From assembly GCF_001641265.1 (NCBI RefSeq), contig NW_020167526.1, forward strand, positions 186,001 through 250,000: 64,000 nt of DNA, given 5' to 3'. Shown here piece after piece: positions 10,151-21,671 of this stretch. Below the pieces are notes generated by a model. The model did not search any database. It had not been told where the DNA came from and saw nothing but the letters and a program-made list of their open reading frames with translations. Positions within the stretch are counted from its first letter, which is position 1; every line of letters starts with the position of its first letter. This DNA comes from Pseudogymnoascus destructans (taxonomy: Eukaryota > Ascomycota > Leotiomycetes > Thelebolales > Thelebolaceae). The position numbers were made by a program, and so were the translations under genes.

Positions 10151-11680
10151 ATGACCTCCCCCGCCCCTATCCCGGACTCTGTCCCCCTCACCGACCCCGC
10201 ACCCCCAATTCTTTCTACCCCCATAATCCAAACCCCCCTCTCTCTCACCCCCGCCCAAATGTCCCTCACCCGCCAACAACTGTTCGACCTAACCCTCACC
10301 CCCCTCACCCTCTCCACCTCGCGTTTCTTGTCTCTCTGGCCGTGGATCGACAACGTCTACGTCCGCAAGAAGACGCGTGCCGCCACCGGGCGGAAGCTGG
10401 GCTACGAGCTCTGGGAATGCCGTAACCGGCGCAAACACCCCATCACCGCGCCCGTCACCCCCACTGCCCGCCGCGGCCGGCCCGGGGCCACATGTCTCGT
10501 CGGGCTGAAGCTGGTGTGGAATCGCTATGTTGAGGGCGAGGAGAGGACGGTTAGTATAGAGAGGTGCTCGGAGGCGACGCACACGCATACTCTTGATGAT
10601 ATGGACAAGCAAAAACGAAGCAGCGCCATCCGCCGCATCGCAGCCAGGGAGGCGGCTCGGGCCCAGCCGTATGAGGTGGCCAATGCCATGAAAGCCGATA
10701 TGGAGACTCTTATTGCGGTGGGTGGGAAGTATATCACCCGCGCTGATGTGAAGAATGCGTCCAAGTCATATGAGCTGGGAGGGACACGGTATGGGGCGGC
10801 GGAGAGGCAGGCGCGAGAACATGGAACGGGTGGTACGCCGTCGAGTGGTGTGGAGGGGGCGGAGAGGTGGCAGGAGCAGCTTTTGCCGGGGTCGGGGCCC
10901 TGGATGGAGACGTCGATGCCGACGCCGACGCCGACGAATGCGAGGACAAGGGAGGTGGATAGGGATGCATCCGCTCCTATAAGTGCGCTGCAGACACATG
11001 CGTCTCCTCCTGCACAAACTTCTCCACTAGCAGATGACATCACATCAACTCAAGAGCGAGAGTCCGGCACACCCCCTCCACCACCGCTAACTGCCACGAC
11101 ATTCCTCCTAATCGACTCACAAGCCGCTTTCACACACCCCACGCACTGGGGCCCTGCACGCTCAAACCCCAGCTACGAAACCAACGTCGCCACCCTCCTC
11201 TCCCACTTCCGCGCTCTGCGCCTAGCGCACCCCGGCGCCGGACCAGAGATAATACACGTACGCCACGCCTCTCAGGACCCGAAGTCACCTTTACACCCCG
11301 ACGCGGCGGGGTTCGCATGGATGCCCTATACCGCGCCGATACCCGGGGAGCACATCGTGACGAAGAATGTGAACAGCGCCTTCATCGGCACAGATCTCGA
11401 AAACATGTTGCGAGACGCGAGGACGAGGAGGTTGTACGTCGCGGGGCTGACGACGGATCACTGTGTCAGTACTAGTGTGCGGATGGCGGGGAATCTGGGG
11501 GTTGTGGATGGGGAGTGGGGGAGGGGGGAGGTGGTGTTGGTGGGGGATGCGACGGCGTGTTGGGAGAAGGTGAGGGGGGGGTGGAAGGCGGAGATTGTGC
11601 ATGCGGTGCATGTGGAGAGTTTGAGGGAGTTTGCAAGGGTGGGGTGGACGGGGGAGGTGGTTAGGGAGTGTGTTGGGTGA
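10151..11680 (+). CDS. WRKY/GCM1-type zinc-finger-like domain fused to an isochorismatase-like hydrolase
   Basis: A single exon of 509 aa starts at the first ATG (CTCACAATGACC). The N-terminal part has a Trp-rich segment (WPWIDNVYVRKK), then Cys in WECRNRR, Cys in ATCLVGLK and Cys/His in ERCSEATHTH. This spacing resembles FLYWCH/WRKY-GCM1 DNA-binding domains of the sort found on MULE-type transposase relatives. After a low-complexity linker, about residues 315-500 form an isochorismatase-fold cysteine hydrolase with the triad Asp in LLIDSQ, Lys in IVTKNVNSAF and Cys in TTDHCVSTS. The hydrolase assignment is strong and the DNA-binding reading is an inference. The frame is unbroken, so fusion is more likely than two genes. 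Neither substrate nor target is known. Confidence 0.75.
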   Translation: MTSPAPIPDSVPLTDPAPPILSTPIIQTPLSLTPAQMSLTRQQLFDLTLTPLTLSTSRFLSLWPWIDNVYVRKKTRAATGRKLGYELWECRNRRKHPITAPVTPTARRGRPGATCLVGLKLVWNRYVEGEERTVSIERCSEATHTHTLDDMDKQKRSSAIRRIAAREAARAQPYEVANAMKADMETLIAVGGKYITRADVKNASKSYELGGTRYGAAERQAREHGTGGTPSSGVEGAERWQEQLLPGSGPWMETSMPTPTPTNARTREVDRDASAPISALQTHASPPAQTSPLADDITSTQERESGTPPPPPLTATTFLLIDSQAAFTHPTHWGPARSNPSYETNVATLLSHFRALRLAHPGAGPEIIHVRHASQDPKSPLHPDAAGFAWMPYTAPIPGEHIVTKNVNSAFIGTDLENMLRDARTRRLYVAGLTTDHCVSTSVRMAGNLGVVDGEWGRGEVVLVGDATACWEKVRGGWKAEIVHAVHVESLREFARVGWTGEVVRECVG

Positions 11681-11945
11681 TGGGTGGGGGTGGGGAATTG
11701 TGGTTGTTACATGGAAATCGAGGGTGGATGGATGGGCTCCGAATGTGAGGGCATTTTATTATTAAGGCGGTTTTAAAAATGGGGGGGTTCGTGTAACCCG
11801 TACGAAATATGATGGGACTGGTCGTAACGTTATTACATGCTAGGCATTTACTTTATTGATAATTGACGAATAGTTTTTATTGCTTGGACTTATTATTATT
11901 ATGAGATTGAGCTAAGGTATACCACAAAGCACCCATAGATGCACA

Positions 11946-13108
11946 TTATAAGTTCTTCCACTGGTCCTGCTTGCCAATAAACCCTTCCAAGGTCGTCAAC
12001 TTCTCATCCAGAATCTATTCACACATTAGCCTTCGCCCCGCACATTAAATTGAGCGTAAAACTCACCTTCTGGCTCTCCTCCAGCGGCGCACCGCCGTAG
12101 TATCCAAACTCATCCATCAACCTCATATTCTGGTACAGCTCCTCCGCCGCTTCCTCACTCAACCCATAGCTTGTCAGCTGCGCTTTCCAAGCCTTAGGAT
12201 CCGCCACAACCGCCTGCGCCTTCTTGCCCGTCACCGCACTCCACTCCGCTGCGATCTCAGCGGTTGTCACGTACGCCACAGCAGCGTCGTACGTCTTCCC
12301 GAACGTCTTGTCGCCCGCGAGGAAGATGGCCTTGACGAACTTCCCAGTGTCGGCGGTGGTGTCGAAGAGAGGGATGGGCGCGTTGGTGGGGATGGGGAGG
12401 GGGACGGAGTAGGTCCCGTCGCCGTTGGGTACGATGCCTCCTTGGAGGAGGTTGGACATGTAGTAGCCGGGGCGGAAGAAGGAGGCGTTGATGCCGATCG
12501 AGCGGATGTATTCCTCGACGGCGGCTTTGGAGTCGAAGTGGGAGACCTTGGAGAGGACGCCCTTGGTGACTGGGGGGTGTTAGCTGCTTATTGCATTGGT
12601 AAAGTGAGTGGGTGACTGAGATACTTACGCTTAGTGACGTTGATCAGGGAGCTCCAGACCAGGTGCTGCAATCCGGTTTCCTGTTCTCGTTAAAACGGGT
12701 CTCAGAAACCAATGAGTGGTTGAAACTTACCTTTGCGGCATCAGCTACGTTCTTTCCCTGCTTGAGCTCGACGTCTGGGTCTCCAGTCTCCCAGAAGTTG
12801 GTCACAGCGAAGGCGCCGTAAGCTCCCTTGAGCACGCGCGCAACATCCCTCTCGTTGTTCAGGTCCGCCTGCTACTTGTTAGCATCAACCCAAAAACATG
12901 ATGGTGTAGTCGATAAACATACAGTAACGAGCTCGCAGCCCTGGTCGGCGAGTGCCTTGGCGCTGGGCTTGGAGGGGTCGCGAGTTACGGCGCGGATCTT
13001 GAATTGTGCTGCGGCTTTGGAGTCTCCGAGGATGGATTTGATGACGGAGCCGCCCTGAGCACCGGTTGCGCCGAAGACAACAATGGTTTTCTTTCCGTCT
13101 GAGGCCAT
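11946..13108 (-). CDS. NmrA-like family protein
   Basis: Five exons on the minus strand (13108-12923, 12868-12731, 12680-12629, 12569-12067, 12014-11946) encode about 315 aa. The N-terminus has the Rossmann NAD(P)-binding motif GATGAQGGSV, followed by family-typical segments (RAVTRDPSKP, HLVWSSLINVTK, VSHFDSKAAVEEYIR, FFRPGYYMSNLL). NmrA-like proteins are atypical short-chain dehydrogenases that often sense NADP(H); A. nidulans NmrA represses nitrogen metabolism genes, but most paralogues have unknown partners. All intron ends are GT..AG and reading phase is kept. The ATG at 13108 begins MASDGKKTIVVFG. A specific regulatory role cannot be inferred. Confidence 0.9.
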
Positions 13109-13695
13109 TTTAAGTGTGTTGTGAGTTTTGGCGGGTGAGAACTGTGTGAATAGTTGGAGCTATGAAGCTTGAATGCGGGGTCAATGAAGATGTGGAATTG
13201 GTACAGATGTTATTGCTGTTGGTTGTATTGTGAATTGAGATAAAGAATGAAAAAACGTAGGAGAAGAAGGAGATATATATACTTATTCCATCATAATAGA
13301 CATTACATCGATATTATTATGCGTACCTGAAACTATGGAGGACCATCGATGTCTTACATCAGTATCCTCTAAACAGTTATTTATGTGCATCATAAATCCG
13401 AAAGCCCGAATGTGGGGTGAATCATGTAAGCAGTCCCAGATAGGGTTAGTCCGGTTCCGGGTCTTGGCAACGTTTCCATTCTATTCTACGTACATTTCCA
13501 TACATTCTATCACATTCCTTATAATATTATCATTTCAAATAATCGTGGTAAATTCAGTACATACGTTTTGAATAAAGTCTGCGCTTTCGTTTAATATTCA
13601 TCAAAGCCACGGTTTGTAAGTTTAAATGGCTGCTTACTCACATCATTTCACCACCAGCAACCACAACCGGCGGAGCTCGCTCTCCTTTCAAATCC
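13109..13695. other. Intergenic region
   Basis: Holds the promoter of the NmrA-like gene (minus strand, right of 13108) and the 3' end of the Doa1-like gene. An ORF at 13335-13571 has no recognisable domain and is not called. Confidence 0.4.
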
Positions 13696-16160
13696 TCACT
13701 TCAACAGCTCCTTAATTTCCCTCCCCACATTCTTAATCCTCGGGTCTACCGCCTTCCCAAGCGCCTTGGTTACCGCCTTATCAACCCCATACACCTCCTT
13801 CGCAGCAGTCCTCACCTCATCACCGAACCCCAACAGCGTCCCCGTTGCAATCATCGTCCGATATAGTACCTCCGAGTCCTTCTGCTCATTAAGGATCCCG
13901 GCCAAGCATTCCAGCCATGCAACAGACTGCTCAAACCTTGTCGCAGAGCTTACCTCCGCCGCATCCTCCGAAGAAGTCACCAGAACTGCGTAGTTGATCG
14001 CTAGGGTCGTCACGGCGACGAGTAGGTTCCGATTCGTCGTCTTCCCCTCGAGTGACTTCGACGAGATGGAGAAGATCCGGTCGAACTCGTGAGAGGCCAG
14101 CCGCCGGCCCTCCGGGGAGGCGAACAGGTTGCCAAACGCGCGGACGGCAAGCATGACGTTGTTCTCGGCTGGGGGCTGCTCGGCGCTGACGCTTGATTCG
14201 AGTATCTCGATTATGTCGGCGCCACGTGGGCTCTGATAAGTTGCAGTGTTGGGCGCGACAGCTAGCAGGCGGAGAAGGTCAAGGCCAGGCAGCCGCTTGG
14301 CATATGGCCAGTCCTTGGCCAGTTTGATGGCGATATCGAGGCCGCCAGTTACGTCTTGGGAGGTTGACGTGGAGCCAGCAGCTTCAAGGTGAGAACGCAG
14401 GGCGGAGAGAACCTCAAGCTCTTCGGGATTCAGAGAAACGGCCTTGGAGCCAGAGTCGATGAGTTCGCGGTTGATCTCTTTGATCTTATTCTCCATGATG
14501 TCAACTCGGGCAACTAGGATATTGAGATATTCCTTCTGAGGCAGGATCTTTGGCGCGGCAGGCGGCGCGGACGGCCCCGATCCACCACCTGGGCGATATC
14601 TATTCTCGCTTCCCCATGGATCCGCACCAGCAGGGGCAGGCCCCTGGTTCTCAGTTGGGCCGAGTGTCGCTCCTTTCGTATTTGTCGTGATGAAGTCTGA
14701 AACCTGATCGAGGTATGCCATGGGTAGTTTATTGTCTTCCACGAACTTGCGTGCTGCCTCGTACGGGTTTTGAGAGTAGTTGTATGGAAGTTTCAAAGGC
14801 GGCTTTCCTTCCTCGACATCGACATCAAAGACACAATCGTAGTCTTTCCCCAGGTATGAGGTCTTCTTTCCACTGCTGCCCACAGAATCGACGACGGTGC
14901 CAACGTTTATCCATTGCCCCTGACTAGCTGACCATTGATGCGCCGTGATGGAACCGTTATTTTCCTTTATCATTTGCACCTGTCCTTCTTTCGTCCCTGA
15001 TTTGTTTTGCAAAAAGTCTGGTCCAGGTAACGACTCCTTGTTAATATCGCCAGCCGCTTCTTGTGGTATCGCCGAAGACCTGACGGATTCCTCAAAGGCT
15101 TGAATTGCCTCGTCATTTGCCATCCGTAGCTCTTCTCGGGTGAATATGCGTACAATACGATCGCTGGCTCCCGTGACGATGTCTCCAGTGTCCTGGTTTG
15201 CTGCGACGCTCCACACGGATATTGCGGGGTGTGTAATAGTTTGGACGCATTCTGCGCCCTTCCATATCCTGACCGTCCTGTCTTCGCCAGAGCTTATAAG
15301 CTCGCCTGTTGGTATTGATGCCAATGAGTAGATAAAATTTTCGTGTCCAAGAAGCTCGCCAACTTGGTTCCCTGCCAACGTCCATAGTCGGATTATGGTG
15401 TCATTTCCAGCAGATGCGAAGTCAGCCCCCGAAGGATGGCCTTTGGGGACCTTGCAGAGAGCACGAACGACGTCAGTGCTGCCCTTAACCGTCTTAAGCA
15501 GTTTTCCAGAAATGTGGAATATCCGAATGAGATTGTCTGCGCATGCCGTAATAATGGTTTCCGAGTCATAGGCCAGGACCGCCAAAACCGACCCTTGGTG
15601 ACCTTCGAATTGAACTTCAGTCTCCCATTTCCCGACCGACCACAGACGAGCCTGGGAATCCCATCCACCGCTTATTATGTACTTTCCGTCTGGTCCGACA
15701 TCTAGAGCGCAGACGTTGTTGGCGTGTCCAAGTAGCAGTGCCTCTGCCGACTCCTCGGCGGGGCGTTTCGGTTGCCTGACTTCGATGATGGTCTCTTTCC
15801 CCCCAGAGACAACCAGGCCTTGTATATGTTCCTCGGAGGGTGGTAAGTATGCAAGGGCATTTATAAAGGATGAACTATGTTGTATTATGGTATCTTCGAA
15901 AGTTGCCAAAGGCTCGGCAATCATCTTCCATGCCCTGACCGTACCATCTCTGGATGCGGATACCAGCTCATTCGGATACGGAAATATGACGGCGCGGACC
16001 TTTAAAAGCAGTCAGAAATAGCCCATATCTATATTTCAACAACAGAAGTCTTCAAAAAGTCTTCCACTGTCTTTCCCCAAGGGAGACGAGTGCACCAACA
16101 AGGAGGACTTACATCATCATCGTGCCCCGCCAAGCTCGCAGATAACTTGTAATCGCCCAT
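13696..16160 (-). CDS. DOA1: Doa1/Ufd3/PLAA ubiquitin-binding WD40 protein
   Basis: Two exons (16160-16113, 15999-13696) encode about 783 aa, a usual length for fungal Doa1/Lub1. The start is MGDYKLSASLAGHDDD. Seven or so WD40 repeats fill the N-terminal part (for example GHANNVCALDVGPDGKYIIS, GHENFIYSLASIPTGELIS). They are followed by the PFU ubiquitin-binding domain (about residues 350-450; TAHQWSASQGQWINVGTVV) and a C-terminal armadillo-like PUL domain that in yeast binds Cdc48. The family works with Cdc48/p97 in ubiquitin homeostasis, endosomal sorting and mitochondrial quality control. It is head-to-head with the STRAP-like gene, sharing a 673-bp upstream region. Confidence 0.95.
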
Positions 16161-16833
16161 CGCTATGAATTGCAGAGTTTAAAAAACCAAGGGTTGAATT
16201 TCAAGTCAAAAGTCAACTACCACCAGTCCTATTGAGCTGTCATGAAACGTTGTGTTGTCAAAGTTGGTGTTCTTCTGTGGACTTCTAATGCCATCTGTTG
16301 ACAAAGCCAACCATGACGACCACTGACCACCAAGGGAGCTATACTCGGAATATAGTTTCACCGGAAACACCCCCCTCTTCTCGCCCCCCACACCAAATGT
16401 CCCGCAATCAATCCTTTTTAGCGCGTCTCGACATTGTCGCCTTGGTCCGCGTCAACAAGTTTGATGTTCACTTTCATTTCAATATTAAATCATTGCGAGT
16501 CTCCTCAGAAATACACCAGATTTGCCCCCTTTGCAGATCTCTAACGACATTTTCAAATACTCATTATACTTTGTATAGACGTGCAGGGGAATCCTCATAA
16601 CGACCATTTTAACGACTATCACGAATCTTCCTTGTCATTGAGATACGCCTCTCTTGTCGAACAGCAACAAACACCGCACACCATTTCATATCAAATTGGA
16701 GAGAGTCTAGCTGCTTTGGATTTTGTCTGATCTATTCAGATTTCGGATTGAAATATCTGCGACGATCTAGCTTCAAGTCACTCCTTCAAACCGCGACAGT
16801 TTCCGATTCCAAGAGTCAACGGCGCAAACCATT
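16161..16833. promoter_or_regulatory. Shared upstream region of two divergent WD40 genes
   Basis: 673 bp separate the start codons of the Doa1-like (minus) and STRAP-like (plus) genes. A bidirectional promoter is inferred only from the head-to-head layout; no specific motif is claimed. ORFs inside are short and unsupported. Confidence 0.4.
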
Positions 16834-18114
16834 ATGGCTGCCAGTGAGAGTTCCAGACAATACGTCCCCCTTACTTGCCATGGCCATTCACGCCCTGTTA
16901 CGCATCTGAGCTTTTCTGGCATTGTTGGCGACAACCGCGAGGAATACTACTTGATCTCAGCATGCAAAGGTAGGCGCCACCGCCACTCTGACGTGAGGGG
17001 GAGTCCATGCTGACACAATGAAGATAACAACCCAATGCTGAGGGATGGCATGACCGGAGATTGGTTCGTCATCCTGCACGAAATATAAAGACTGAAAACT
17101 AATTCATGCAGGATTGGAACCTTTTTTGGCCACAAAGGCGCTGTGTACCAGGCTCGTTTATCACCGGATGCATCTCTAGCTGCTACCGCATCAGCAGACT
17201 TCACTGCGCAAGTTTGAATCCTACCTTTCCAAAAAAACATCACATTGCTAACACATGATTTCCTGACAGACGAGTATGGGATACACACACTGGCGAAACT
17301 CTCTACACACTTCAGCACAACCACATTGTTCGCGCTGTCGCATTCCCTCCAAATAATGGCCAACTTCTTGCGACGGGCGGTATGGAGAAGAAGCTGCGCA
17401 TTTTCGACCTCTCGAGCGTAACGCCAATTACAAATGGCGCCCCAACAAACGGCGACTCTTCAGATCCAACTATTATCTCAGCGGATAAGGGCTTCGAAAT
17501 TGGCCCAGATGTCCACAAGGGGGCTATCAAAGCCATCATCTGGACCCACGACCCAAATATCCTCGTCACAGCTGCCGACGACAAGATAATCCGCTGGTGG
17601 GACTTGCAGAACAGGGTGGTCATCCAGGAATTGCCGGTAAAAGGCGACATTGGTTCCTGCGAGTTCAACATGCTTTCCGCCGGCGCCGACTCCGCGGATA
17701 TCGGAGGCGGCATGCCCGTCCTGGCTATTGCGGCCGGCCGCACCGTTTATTTCTATGGCGGCGCGGATGCAAGGCATCTGCTGAAGTCGGTGAATCTTCC
17801 ATATGACGTCGCCAGCGTCGCTATCCACCCGAAGCAGCGCAAGTTTGTGACTGGCGGGATCAAGGACACCTGGGCGAAGGTGTACAACTATGACACCGAG
17901 CAGGAACTTGGTAAGTAGCCAATCGAACCCTCTGATATTGAGACGTGCTAATATCAATCAAGATGTTCATAAGGGTCATCACGGCCCCATCTGGAGCATT
18001 AGCTTCTCCCCCGACGGCAAGCTCTATGCTACAGGTAGCGAGGATGGAACCATAAAGATGTGGAAGAACTGTGCCGGGCCATTCGGCCTCTGGCGTGCCG
18101 AGAAAGAGGTATGA
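16834..18114 (+). CDS. STRAP-like WD40 repeat protein
   Basis: Five exons (16834-16969, 17024-17063, 17112-17207, 17270-17910, 17963-18114) encode about 354 aa. The protein is a WD40 propeller matching serine-threonine kinase receptor-associated protein (STRAP): an N-terminal [18 protein letters not shown], then [20 protein letters not shown] and a final [20 protein letters not shown]. Animal STRAP works in TGF-beta signalling and in the SMN and Unr complexes; in fungi the role is less clear and is probably a scaffold. The third intron (17208-17269) has a GC donor (GCAAGT) with a normal AG acceptor and a GCTAAC branch site; no GT donor there keeps the conserved RVWDTHTGE sequence in frame. 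Confidence 0.9.
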
Positions 18115-19752
18115 AGCCTGCTCACGACGTGAAGTAGTCAAACACTAGTGAGGGCGTCGTGCCGCGACACGAAGGGGGAGCTGCTTCCCAGATATTGGTT
18201 CCATTGAAATTGGCGAAACGGACCTCGAGGGTCCTGCTACCAGAGATGCGGACCAGGGTGTCGTGTGGGAGTATTGGGACAAGCATAGTAGCGTCAGCAT
18301 GAGATCTGGAAGTGCCCACGGCGGGCATTGGTTGTAATTTAGGTCGGAAGGTGAGCGGACTCATTGCATATTCCAAGTAGCGGATTAAGGAGTAGGACAG
18401 GATTGGTTGGGCGAAATCAGATATTACAGATTTGTTCTGCTATGGTCGATAATTGAGAACAGTAATGTTGTGAAAGCCATGTACTCGCCATCTATCCACG
18501 TGACTGCAACTAAACCATACGCGAAACAGGTTTGTGATGGGTAAGGATATCATGGACGGTGTCTGTAACATCCATCGGATGTCCAGCTTGATATCTGTTC
18601 CTAGATGAGACGCTGTGCCATGTTAACGGTAGCTCAATATTCCTGGAGCTTGCCAGCACAACAATTACCTCCGAAGAGGCTAAAATGGTTGCAAAACCGT
18701 TCCTGTTCCTGTATCTCGAAGCGCTTGGCCGGCCATCACGTCGTAGGCGCCTGGCAGTGTTCGAGACTCCATGGAACGCTTGACTTTTATCGATATTTCG
18801 CAACACTAGAGCATTCGGAGGTGTTACATTATTCGGTTTGGGGATTACGGGATGGGGTGGGATGAGGTGGGATGGGCGGTTCGGAAAAGACAGATAGATC
18901 CAAGGGAGGACAGCATATGGTACATATGTATGTCGGTACAGGACGTGGGCTCTGACCATCTGCCAAGTACAAGAAATGGAAATGGAAATGCCAATAACGA
19001 CGATGGGTTCACGATGCGGCCAGAAGTCTAATATGCAACTTACAGTCTGGCCGTCGACATCAAGGCCACCGCCGTGAGGCCGCCTGTACGAGGATACATT
19101 TTCTTTGTACGGAGTACATCCGAACACGACATGGGAGCAAACAATGAAAATTCCTCGCAAGAACCAAGTGATATGTTGTCCGGCGCGTAGACATGGATAA
19201 CCACTGGACGAAGCCCCTTGCACTACTGATGTGCCGGACCCCAGCGCGCCGCCCTGATTCGCCGGGTGTGTACCCGTATCGCACAATAGCCAGCCACTCG
19301 CCGCCACCATTGCCGCCCCTGCACCTGTTCACCATCCAGCGTGCTTACTACACTAGTGAGCGCCCACGCCAATGGGGCGGCAGGGACGCGATCATCCGCT
19401 GCGTGTGAGGCACCACACGCTGCACGCTGACTGGCTGTGCTGTCGTCACTGTAACCGCCCGCTGTCAATGGTGGGAGGAAAGGGAAGAGGTGTGGTGCCG
19501 TGCGTGATGCATGGCCTAAAAGGCTCTCTGGCCCCCAGCGCTGGACTCGAGAGGTCTGATGGGCGACTGACTGAGAGACCTACATCGTCGACGCTGAGCC
19601 ACTTCCGTTGATCACCTTCGCAACTTCACAAAAAGTACGATTGTCGACAGCAGGGCGAGAGAGAGAGTAACCCTGTCTCCGAATAGCTAAGTTGCTGCGC
19701 ATCTTGGCCATTGTTCTCTGCGCACAAAAATCTCTGTTCCACATCGGCCACC
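18115..19752. other. Long intergenic region, nothing recognised
   Basis: About 1.6 kb between the STRAP-like gene and the BIM1-like gene, which is on the same strand. Several ORFs exist (the longest, minus strand 18510-19310, 266 codons) but none shows a domain, a conserved motif or believable exon structure. The right end includes the leader and promoter of the BIM1-like gene. Confidence 0.4.
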
Positions 19753-20674
19753 ATGTTCTACTTCATACTTTCGGTTCTGGCGATATATCTGTCATTAGTG
19801 AACGGACACACTGTGGTCTCGTATCCGGGCTGGAGAGGAGACAACTTGGTTACAAATGCGACGTTTCCATTCGGCATGCAATGGATGTATCCTTGTGAGT
19901 AGTCCTGGTCCCAATTTCTTGTATTTGCGATATACCTTTGCGAACAGCGCAAGAGATGTTCGCAGTGGGCATATGCAAGCTCAACTGGACTACCTACGCA
20001 GCGTCTTGAAGCGCAATGCTTCGACTGTGTAGCCAAAGCGCAATCTCATTTACTTCGTGCATCTCAGCCTTTGCCAAACGACTGCTAACTTCCTCTCCAG
20101 GCGGCGGAATGGGTACCTCACGCAACCGCACCACCTGGCCCATAGGCGGCGGTGCTCTCGCCGTGCAGCCGGGCTGGTTCCAAGGGCACTCCAAGGGCTT
20201 CTTCTACGTCAATATGGGCTTTGGCACCAGTGGCCCTGACAATGGCCCTGATAACTTCTCTAACATCATGGTCCCCGTCTTTGAGTTCACAGGACCCTCG
20301 AACGGACCTTACCCGGGCACCTTCTGTCTGCCGCAGATCCCGCTGCCGGCGAACGCGACCGTCAAGGCGGGAGATCTGGCAACGATTCAGGTCGTGATGA
20401 CAGCACAGCACGGGGCGAGTCTATTCAATGTGAGGAGCTGCTACGTTTGATACTGGAGCAAGGAGTAATAACTAACGGATATCAGTGCGTCGACATCATA
20501 TTCGCAGAGCCTGAGCACGTGGCAGAGGTCAACAAATCAAACTGCTTCAATAGCAGCGACATCGGCTTCAACAATGTCTTCACGTCGCAAATTTCCGGCG
20601 CCGATTTGTCAATAACTATCTCGGTGGCTGTCCTCACACCCATACTACTACTGAGTATGTGGGGTCTATCATGA
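19753..20674 (+). CDS. Secreted GPI-anchored BIM1-like copper protein (X325 family)
   Basis: Three exons (19753-19894, 20101-20429, 20486-20674) encode about 219 aa. An 18-residue signal peptide (MFYFILSVLAIYLSLVNG) is followed by His19, which becomes the mature N-terminal residue, as in LPMO-like copper sites. Family-typical segments follow: TVVSYPGWRGDNL, FGMQWMYPCGGMG, GGGALAVQPGWFQGH, YPGTFCLPQIPLP and QHGASLFNCVDI. The C-terminus is hydrophobic (ISVAVLTPILLLS), as expected for a GPI-anchor signal. X325/BIM1 proteins bind copper at the cell surface; Cryptococcus Bim1 helps copper uptake, and no polysaccharide oxidation is known. The first intron is 206 bp, long for this window. Confidence 0.85.
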
Positions 20675-21671
20675 TGAGATGGAGATGGCAAGTCTGTGAA
20701 TAGGAAATGATGAGCTGGAGGCAAACGGGAGGGTTCGCGTACTTCTCCTGGGGGCCTGGAACAAACGAGCGGGTTCCTGGGCAGCGCGGCAAAATGCACC
20801 GCGGCTTTTGTATACAGCATGGCGGGAATGGGGATCGGATGGGAAAGATGGTGCTGGGGCGTTTTATTCACAATATTTTTTTACTTCCATAGGACGGATG
20901 GATTCCACAGAGGCTGATTTGCATCTACATATATACCCCCGTCATTGGGGGATTTTTATACCAGAGGATGGATGTGCCAAGATGAGCAAGGAGAGTATGT
21001 AGAAGTAATGAATGAGAAGCAACAGATTATACTCGGCTAAACTACCTTCGCCTCAAGCATAATTGTTGATCAACTTGTCCCTGGCATGGATAGGCTAGTG
21101 GTGCGGGTAGTGGAAGTCTTCGAGATATTGTCGTGGTAATCGTGAGCTCCCATCAATCCAGAAGGCTTCATGGGCCTCAAACGGTAAGTTTGGCCCACGA
21201 ACTCCGGTTCCACGCCTTCCAGTGCCGTGCCAGACAAATCTTTGGATACTGACGGGAGCCATGCGGCCCGTCGACCAGCCTCGGGGCTGTGCAAACGTGC
21301 CTTGCCAATGACCAAGTGTTCCCGACAGCGGCCCGGTAGGCAACCCTTCAGATGCCTAGTTCATAGCAAACAAGTGGACTAGAATGATTCAATGCGTATC
21401 AGGCTCTCCATCGGTAATGCGACTCTGGGGATTTTGAGTGTCCCCTCTTTTCAAGGAATGACTATTTACAGGAGAAGGTGCATATCCGAAACGCTGCTTG
21501 GCCAATCCTAGGCAGACTTGGAGCGCTTCAGTGCGCATAACCAACAAACAGTCGTGGCGAGGCTAGATGATAAAATGGTGAGGGGTTATTTAATACGGCT
21601 CTTTTTCCTGTGTGGTTTATTTCCAGTGATTATTTGGTGAAATCGCAGACGATTTCCCAAAGCAGGCCAAG
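20675..21671. other. Intergenic region
   Basis: About 1 kb with no recognised gene, repeat or RNA. It holds the 3' end of the BIM1-like gene and the upstream region of the split gene starting at 21672. Confidence 0.4.

Noticed and set aside
18510..19310. A 266-codon open frame on the minus strand.
   Set aside because: No domain, no conserved motif, biased composition and no upstream or downstream exon; probably chance.
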